A DNA stretch of 64,000 nt from Pseudonocardia kunmingensis (GTDB lineage Bacteria; Actinomycetota; Actinomycetes; Mycobacteriales; Pseudonocardiaceae). The notes under the pieces were generated by a model. The model saw only the letters and a list, made by a program, of their open reading frames with translations, ran no database searches and had not been told where the DNA came from. Of the stretch, positions 60,284 through 64,000 are shown piece after piece; positions within the stretch are counted from its first letter, which is position 1; the number at the start of each line of letters is the position of its first letter. The stretch lies in the NCBI RefSeq assembly GCF_006716445.1, contig NZ_VFPA01000001.1, positions 2,790,001 through 2,854,000 of the forward strand, in the 5' to 3' direction. Both the position numbers and the translations under genes were made by a program.

Positions 60284-61348
60284 TCAGGTCACCTGCAGGC
60301 GGGCGGCCGCCTCCACCAGCATCCAACCCCCGAGCTGCACCGACAGGTCGGCCTCGGGCACGCCGCGCCGCGGCTCTGGTGCCGGGTCGCGCCACTCCGC
60401 GGAGAACACCGGCCCGCCGGCGATCTCGGCCCGGCCCTTCCAGGCCGCCTCGGCGTTGGCGAACACGAGCCCGGCCGCGGCGTCGGCCAGCTCCGGCACG
60501 CGCAGCGCCGCGTCGGCGAGGTAGCGGGCCGTGATCCCGGCGAACAACCCGCCGTCGCCGCCGCCCGACCCGGGCAGCACCCCGTCCGGTCCGGCGAGCC
60601 GCTGGCGCAGCGCGTCGACGAGCGCGATCGCCCGGTCGGTCCAGCGCTGGTGCCCGTCGCGCGCCGCCAGCTCGACGCAGGCGCCCAGGTAGACGCCCTG
60701 GTTGTAGGTGTACAGGTACGGCTCGACCGCGCGGATGCTGCCATCGGGCGCGATCCGCACACCGTCGCGGACCAGGCCGGACTCCGGGTCGACGAGGGTC
60801 TCCGCCATCCAGTCGGTGATCGCCGCGGCGAACGCGGACTGCCCGTCGCGGGCCAGCAGGATCGCCGCCGGGCCGTTGGCGGGGGCGGCCTTGAAGTCGT
60901 CGTCGCGGCGCCACCAGATGCCACCGCCGCCGCCCTCGGTCCAGCCGTCGTGCAGCCGCGCCGTGATCGTGGGCAGCGCCGAGGGCCCGGAGCGGCCGCA
61001 CAGGGTGCCCCCGCGCTGCACCGCGAGGCCCAGCCACGCGATGTCGTCGTAGTAGCGGTTGAGCCACGTCCCGCCGTTGCGCAGCCGGACGCTGCGCGCC
61101 AGCGCCGCGATCGCCTTGGCCCGCTGCCGCTGCGGGGCGCGCAGCTGCGCGTCCACCAGGCAGTCGAGCAGGTGGGCCTGCCACCAGTAGTGCCACGGCA
61201 CGATCGGCGCGGGCACGCGGCGTGGCCAGCGGACCCGGCCGATCCGCGTGCCGGGCAGGACACCGCCGAGTCGCCGCAGGTGCCGGCGGACGACCGCCCG
61301 TTCGGCGATGCCCGCCCGTTCCGACCAGTCGACGTCCGCGGCAGCCAT
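60284..61348 (-). CDS. GH76-like glycoside hydrolase family protein
   Basis: A 354-residue protein with an (alpha/alpha)6-barrel pattern resembling alpha-1,6-mannanases of family GH76. The paired aspartates of the active site are in NRYYDDIAWLGLAVQRGG (near 101-102); other family features are WWQAHLLDCLVDAQLR, GGGGGIWWRRDDDFKAAPAN and EPYLYTYNQGVYLGACVELA. No signal peptide is seen, so it appears cytoplasmic. A homologue (Rv0365c) lies after the DedA gene in M. tuberculosis as well. The ATG at 61348 is chosen; the frame extends further without support. Confidence 0.85.
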   Translation of the reverse strand: MAAADVDWSERAGIAERAVVRRHLRRLGGVLPGTRIGRVRWPRRVPAPIVPWHYWWQAHLLDCLVDAQLRAPQRQRAKAIAALARSVRLRNGGTWLNRYYDDIAWLGLAVQRGGTLCGRSGPSALPTITARLHDGWTEGGGGGIWWRRDDDFKAAPANGPAAILLARDGQSAFAAAITDWMAETLVDPESGLVRDGVRIAPDGSIRAVEPYLYTYNQGVYLGACVELAARDGHQRWTDRAIALVDALRQRLAGPDGVLPGSGGGDGGLFAGITARYLADAALRVPELADAAAGLVFANAEAAWKGRAEIAGGPVFSAEWRDPAPEPRRGVPEADLSVQLGGWMLVEAAARLQVT

Positions 61349-61399
61349 CCGGCCAGTCTGCCCGATGGCCGAAACCGTGGGATCCCCGTCGTTGACGCC

Positions 61400-62404
61400 A
61401 TGGCGGGGCCGGGCGACGCTCGTGAGGTGCGCGCCCATGAGGTGTTGATCCCGCTGTTCGACGGCGTCCAGCCGCTCGACGTCGTGGGGCCGCACGAGGT
61501 GCTCGCGGGAGCCGGGCGGCTCCTCGAGCACCGGGGGGTCGGCCCCGGCTACCGCGTCGCCCTGGTGGCGCAGCAGCCGGGGCCGGTGCGGGCGCACAGC
61601 GGGCTGCAGCTGGTGGCCGATGGCCCGCTGCCCGAGTCGGGTCCCGTCGGCACGCTGCTGGTGCCCGGCGGCACGGGCACGCTCACCATGTCCGACGGGG
61701 ACCCGTACGTCGGCTGGCTGCGCCGGACCGCCGAGCGCGCCGAGCGCGTCGTGTCGGTGTGCACCGGCGCCTTCGCGCTCGCCTGCGCGGGCCTGCTCGA
61801 CGGGCTCTGCGCCACGACGCACTGGCACTACGCCGCCGAGCTGGCCCGCGCCCACCCTGCCGTCGACGTGCGGGCCGACGCGATCTACCTGCGGCAGGGC
61901 CGGATCTGGACGGCCGCGGGCGTCACGGCGGGCATCGACCTCGCCCTCGCGCTCGTCGAGGCCGACCACGGCGCCGAGGTGGCCCAGCAGGTCGCCCGCC
62001 ACCTGGTGGTGTTCCTGCGGCGCCCCGGCGGTCAGAGCCAGTTCGCCGGGCCGGTGTGGACGCCGCCCGCCCGCCGGCCCGGCGTGCGCGAGGCGCAGGA
62101 CCTCATCCACGGTGACCCCACCGCCGACCTGCGGGTGTCCGTGCTCGCCGCCCGGGTCGGCATGAGCGAACGGCACTTCAGCCGCGAGTTCACCCGGGCG
62201 CTGGGCTGCCCGCCCGGCGACTACGTCGAGCAGGTGCGCGTCGACACCGCGCGCCGGGTGCTCGAGTCCGAGCCGGTGCTCGTCGCGGTCGCGGCCGCCC
62301 GGGCCGGCTTCGGCTCGGCCGAGACCATGCGCCGCGCGTTCCTGCGCCGGCTGGGCGTGCCACCCGACCACTACCGCCGCCGCTTCGCGGTGGTCCACGC
62401 CTGA
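61400..62404 (+). CDS. GlxA-type AraC regulator with DJ-1/PfpI domain
   Basis: A 334-residue regulator. The N-terminal DJ-1/PfpI domain (about 10-190) holds EVLIPLFDGVQPLDVVGPHE, LLVPGGTGTLTMSDGDPY and the nucleophile-elbow VSVCTGAFALACAGLLDGLC; the C-terminal AraC domain (230-330) has two helix-turn-helices (LRVSVLAARVGMSERHFSRE; VAVAAARAGFGSAETMRRAF). Such proteins activate amino-acid or quaternary-amine catabolism in other bacteria. The ATG at 61400 and the GTG at 61427 are both possible starts; neither has a good ribosome site. It is followed by a DJ-1 partner. Confidence 0.87.
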   Translation: MAGPGDAREVRAHEVLIPLFDGVQPLDVVGPHEVLAGAGRLLEHRGVGPGYRVALVAQQPGPVRAHSGLQLVADGPLPESGPVGTLLVPGGTGTLTMSDGDPYVGWLRRTAERAERVVSVCTGAFALACAGLLDGLCATTHWHYAAELARAHPAVDVRADAIYLRQGRIWTAAGVTAGIDLALALVEADHGAEVAQQVARHLVVFLRRPGGQSQFAGPVWTPPARRPGVREAQDLIHGDPTADLRVSVLAARVGMSERHFSREFTRALGCPPGDYVEQVRVDTARRVLESEPVLVAVAAARAGFGSAETMRRAFLRRLGVPPDHYRRRFAVVHA

Positions 62405-62426
62405 ACCCTCCCGGAAGGAGCCGACC

Positions 62427-63065
62427 GTGCAGGTCGCCATCGCCCTGTTCCCCCGCCTCACCGCGCTCGACGCGATAGGGCCCTACGAGGTGCTGCAGCG
62501 CATCCCCGACCTGGACGTCGTGTTCACCGGCGAGCAGCGCGGTGAGGTGCGCACCGAGAACGGGTTCCTCGGTCTCACCGTCGACGCGGCGTTCGACGAG
62601 GTGCCCGCGCCCGACGTCGTCGTGGTGCCGGGCGGGGTCGGCACCCGCGAGCTGCTGGGCGGCGGACCCTACCTGGACTGGCTGCGCGCCGTGCACCCGC
62701 GCACGCGGTTCACGACGTCGGTGTGCAGCGGCTCGCTCGCCCTCGCCGCCGCCGGCCTGCTCGACGGCCTCACCGCCACGACCCACTGGAGCATCTACGA
62801 CTTCCTCCGCCAGTACGGGGCGGAGCCGGTGCAGCAGCGGGTCGTGGAGCACCTCGACCGGCGGATCATCACCGCGGCCGGCGTCTCGTCGGGCATCGAC
62901 ATGGCGCTCCGGCTGGCCGAGCTGCTCGTCGACGACGTGGCGGCCCGGGCAGCGCAGGTGTTCATCGAGTACGACCCGCAGCCGCCGTTCGACGCGGGGC
63001 ACCCGAGCAAGGTGGACGCGGTCGTCATGGAGCGGGTGGGGGAGTACGCGAAGATCCGCTCCTGA
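62427..63065 (+). CDS. DJ-1/PfpI-family protein (isonitrile hydratase-like)
   Basis: A 212-residue class I glutamine-amidotransferase-like protein. The N-terminus QVAIALFPRLTALDAIGPYE, the central VVVVPGGVGTRELLGGGPYL and the elbow TTSVCSGSLALAAAGLLDGL with the reactive cysteine are the same pattern as in the regulator before it, and TATTHWSIYDFLRQYG fits isonitrile hydratase-like members. GGAAGGAG precedes the GTG at 62427. It lies 22 bases after the regulator gene, so the pair is probably co-expressed. Confidence 0.85.
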   Translation: MQVAIALFPRLTALDAIGPYEVLQRIPDLDVVFTGEQRGEVRTENGFLGLTVDAAFDEVPAPDVVVVPGGVGTRELLGGGPYLDWLRAVHPRTRFTTSVCSGSLALAAAGLLDGLTATTHWSIYDFLRQYGAEPVQQRVVEHLDRRIITAAGVSSGIDMALRLAELLVDDVAARAAQVFIEYDPQPPFDAGHPSKVDAVVMERVGEYAKIRS

Positions 63066-63083
63066 CGCGAACGGTGATCGGCG

Positions 63084-63190
63084 CGAGAAGCACGTGGCGG
63101 CGGCACGCGCAGCCGTGGCGTGCTTCTCGATCGCCGTGATCTGTCCGAGCCGCACACGAAGGCTCCCGGCACGGTCGAGGCGTGCGGCTC
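63084..63190. terminator. Two hairpins between convergent genes
   Basis: CGAGAAGCACG (63084-63094) pairs with CGTGCTTCTCG (63119-63129), and GAGCCGCAC (63147-63155) pairs with GTGCGGCTC (63182-63190). They lie between the stops at 63065 and 63210 and probably act as back-to-back terminators. Confidence 0.5.
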
Positions 63191-63209
63191 GTAGTGATCA
63201 TTCGCCTCG

Positions 63210-63632
63210 TCAGCGCGCGGCGGCCCGGAACAGCTCGATCGTCGCGGGGAGCTGCGAGTGCAGCGGGGACGGCAGGGCGTCGAGCGCGAACCAGCCGAGC
63301 TCGTCGAACTTGTGCGGCTCCCCGATCGCGACGGCCGCCGGATCGACGCGCACGGCGTTGACGACGGCCACCCAGTGCGAGCCGCTGCGCAGGATGTTCC
63401 GGACGCCGATCGTCTGCACGTCCAGCGCCGCGGCCGTGTACTCCTCGCGCACCTCCCGCCGGACGGCGTCGGCGAACGACTCGCCGTGCTCCAGGGCGCC
63501 CGCGCCGGTGTCCCAGGTGCCCGGCTCGTCACGGGCGCCCGCGCCGCGGCGGGCCAGCAGCACGCGCCCGGCATCGTCGTGGCAGACGAACACGCAGGAC
63601 ACCGCCGGATCGACGCGCGGGTCGACGGACAT
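63210..63632 (-). CDS. Nudix hydrolase (MutT-like)
   Basis: A 140-residue Nudix-fold enzyme. The Nudix box is complete from GALEHGESFADAVRREVREE (G-x5-E-x7-REUXEE) on; upstream is VFVCHDDAGRVLLARRGAGA. The C-terminal region (EPHKFDELGWFALDALPSPL) fits small ADP-ribose or mutT-type members. The likely reaction is hydrolysis of a nucleoside diphosphate linked compound; the substrate is not determined. It begins at 63632, 15 bases after the stop of the upstream HAD gene, so the two are probably one transcript. Confidence 0.88.
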   Translation of the reverse strand: MSVDPRVDPAVSCVFVCHDDAGRVLLARRGAGARDEPGTWDTGAGALEHGESFADAVRREVREEYTAAALDVQTIGVRNILRSGSHWVAVVNAVRVDPAAVAIGEPHKFDELGWFALDALPSPLHSQLPATIELFRAAAR

Positions 63633-63647
63633 CAGAACTCTCCCCTG

Positions 63648-64000
63648 TCAGAAGTGCTGGACGAGCTCCCGGAAGTGCCGCAGGTGCAGCACCCCGTCGT
63701 CGGCGTGGTCGAGCTCGTCCTCCTCGAGCACCCAGGTGTGCGCGTTCGGGATGAACACCGCGCGCAGGCCGGCGGCGCGGGCCGGGAGGATGTCCGAGCG
63801 CGGGGAGTTGCCGATCATCCACGTCGACCCGGGCGCGAGACCCAGCTCCGCCGCGAGGGCGCGGTAGGTGTCCGCGCGCTTCTCCGCCACGATGTGGACG
63901 CTGGTGAAGTGGTGCGCGAGACCGGAGGCGTCGATCTTGCGCTGCTGCTCGGCGGGGTCGCCCTTGGTGAGCAGGGCGAGGTCGTGGCGGCTGCCGAGGT
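63648..64000 (-). CDS. HAD-superfamily hydrolase, C-terminal part
   Basis: The 3' end of a haloacid-dehalogenase-like hydrolase; the beginning lies beyond the window. The visible 117 residues contain motif II/III (LALLTKGDPAEQQRKIDASG) and motif IV (MIGNSPRSDILPARAAGLRA), followed by FIPNAHTWVLEEDEL and a His-rich tail. The catalytic DxDxT motif I must be outside. It probably is a phosphatase or dehalogenase of the subfamily I, with unknown substrate. The Nudix gene follows on the same strand. Confidence 0.85.
   Translation of the reverse strand, partial: LGSRHDLALLTKGDPAEQQRKIDASGLAHHFTSVHIVAEKRADTYRALAAELGLAPGSTWMIGNSPRSDILPARAAGLRAVFIPNAHTWVLEEDELDHADDGVLHLRHFRELVQHF

Overview
The window comes from a very GC-rich actinobacterial chromosome, most likely Pseudonocardia or a close relative in the Pseudonocardiaceae (inferred from gene content and order, not from a database search). 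Pointers are whiB4, marP, a 224-residue Crp, frequent GTG starts, many genes with an extended -10 motif directly in front of the start codon instead of a ribosome binding site, and two blocks whose gene order recalls Mycobacterium tuberculosis. There is no phage, insertion sequence or CRISPR array.

Region 1 (1-17937) is accessory and regulatory. It holds the end of an AlkZ-like winged-helix gene, a LysR regulator divergent from an amidase, a broken NAD(P)H oxidoreductase behind an intact CurA-type oxidoreductase, a SARP regulator interrupted by a frameshift, a haloalkane-dehalogenase-like hydrolase behind a WYL regulator, a Phd/RelE toxin-antitoxin pair with a clear operator, a pentapeptide-DinB protein, tRNA-Thr(CGT), a methyltransferase, an epoxide hydrolase divergent from a second WYL regulator, and a LuxR-ATPase regulator.

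Region 2 (18024-25212) holds holB translationally coupled to an MFS-thymidylate-kinase fusion whose P-loop is degenerate, a small membrane protein, a 1-kb non-coding stretch with nested palindromes, and the class A penicillin-binding protein ponA2.

Region 3 (25379-41799) is a housekeeping block matching the order known from M. tuberculosis (ponA2, whiB4, two GET3/ArsA ATPases, a DUF4177 protein, RidA, a metallo-beta-lactamase-fold hydrolase, crp, nth, a TlpA-like thioredoxin, a CoA-type Nudix, marP). Inserted here are a TetR/VOC pair with two operators, a tandem pair of unrecognised paralogues of which the second carries a huge charged tail, a Gfo/Idh dehydrogenase, a Nudix hydrolase and an MFS exporter.

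Region 4 (42144-61348) starts with purA and its divergent partner and ends with a DUF3151 protein, fba, an ECF sigma factor, two DedA proteins and a GH76-like protein, an order also found around purA-fba in mycobacteria. Between the two parts lies a complete urea module: urtABCDE imports urea and ureABCFGD makes and matures nickel urease (ureE absent). An acyltransferase and a FUSC membrane protein follow.

Region 5 (61400-64000) holds a GlxA-type AraC regulator with a DJ-1/PfpI partner, a Nudix hydrolase and the end of a HAD hydrolase.

The most distinctive non-coding feature is a dispersed family of four near-identical hairpins (about 14768, 21913, 36964 and 49064), mostly at operon ends; one supplies the last codons and stop of a gene.
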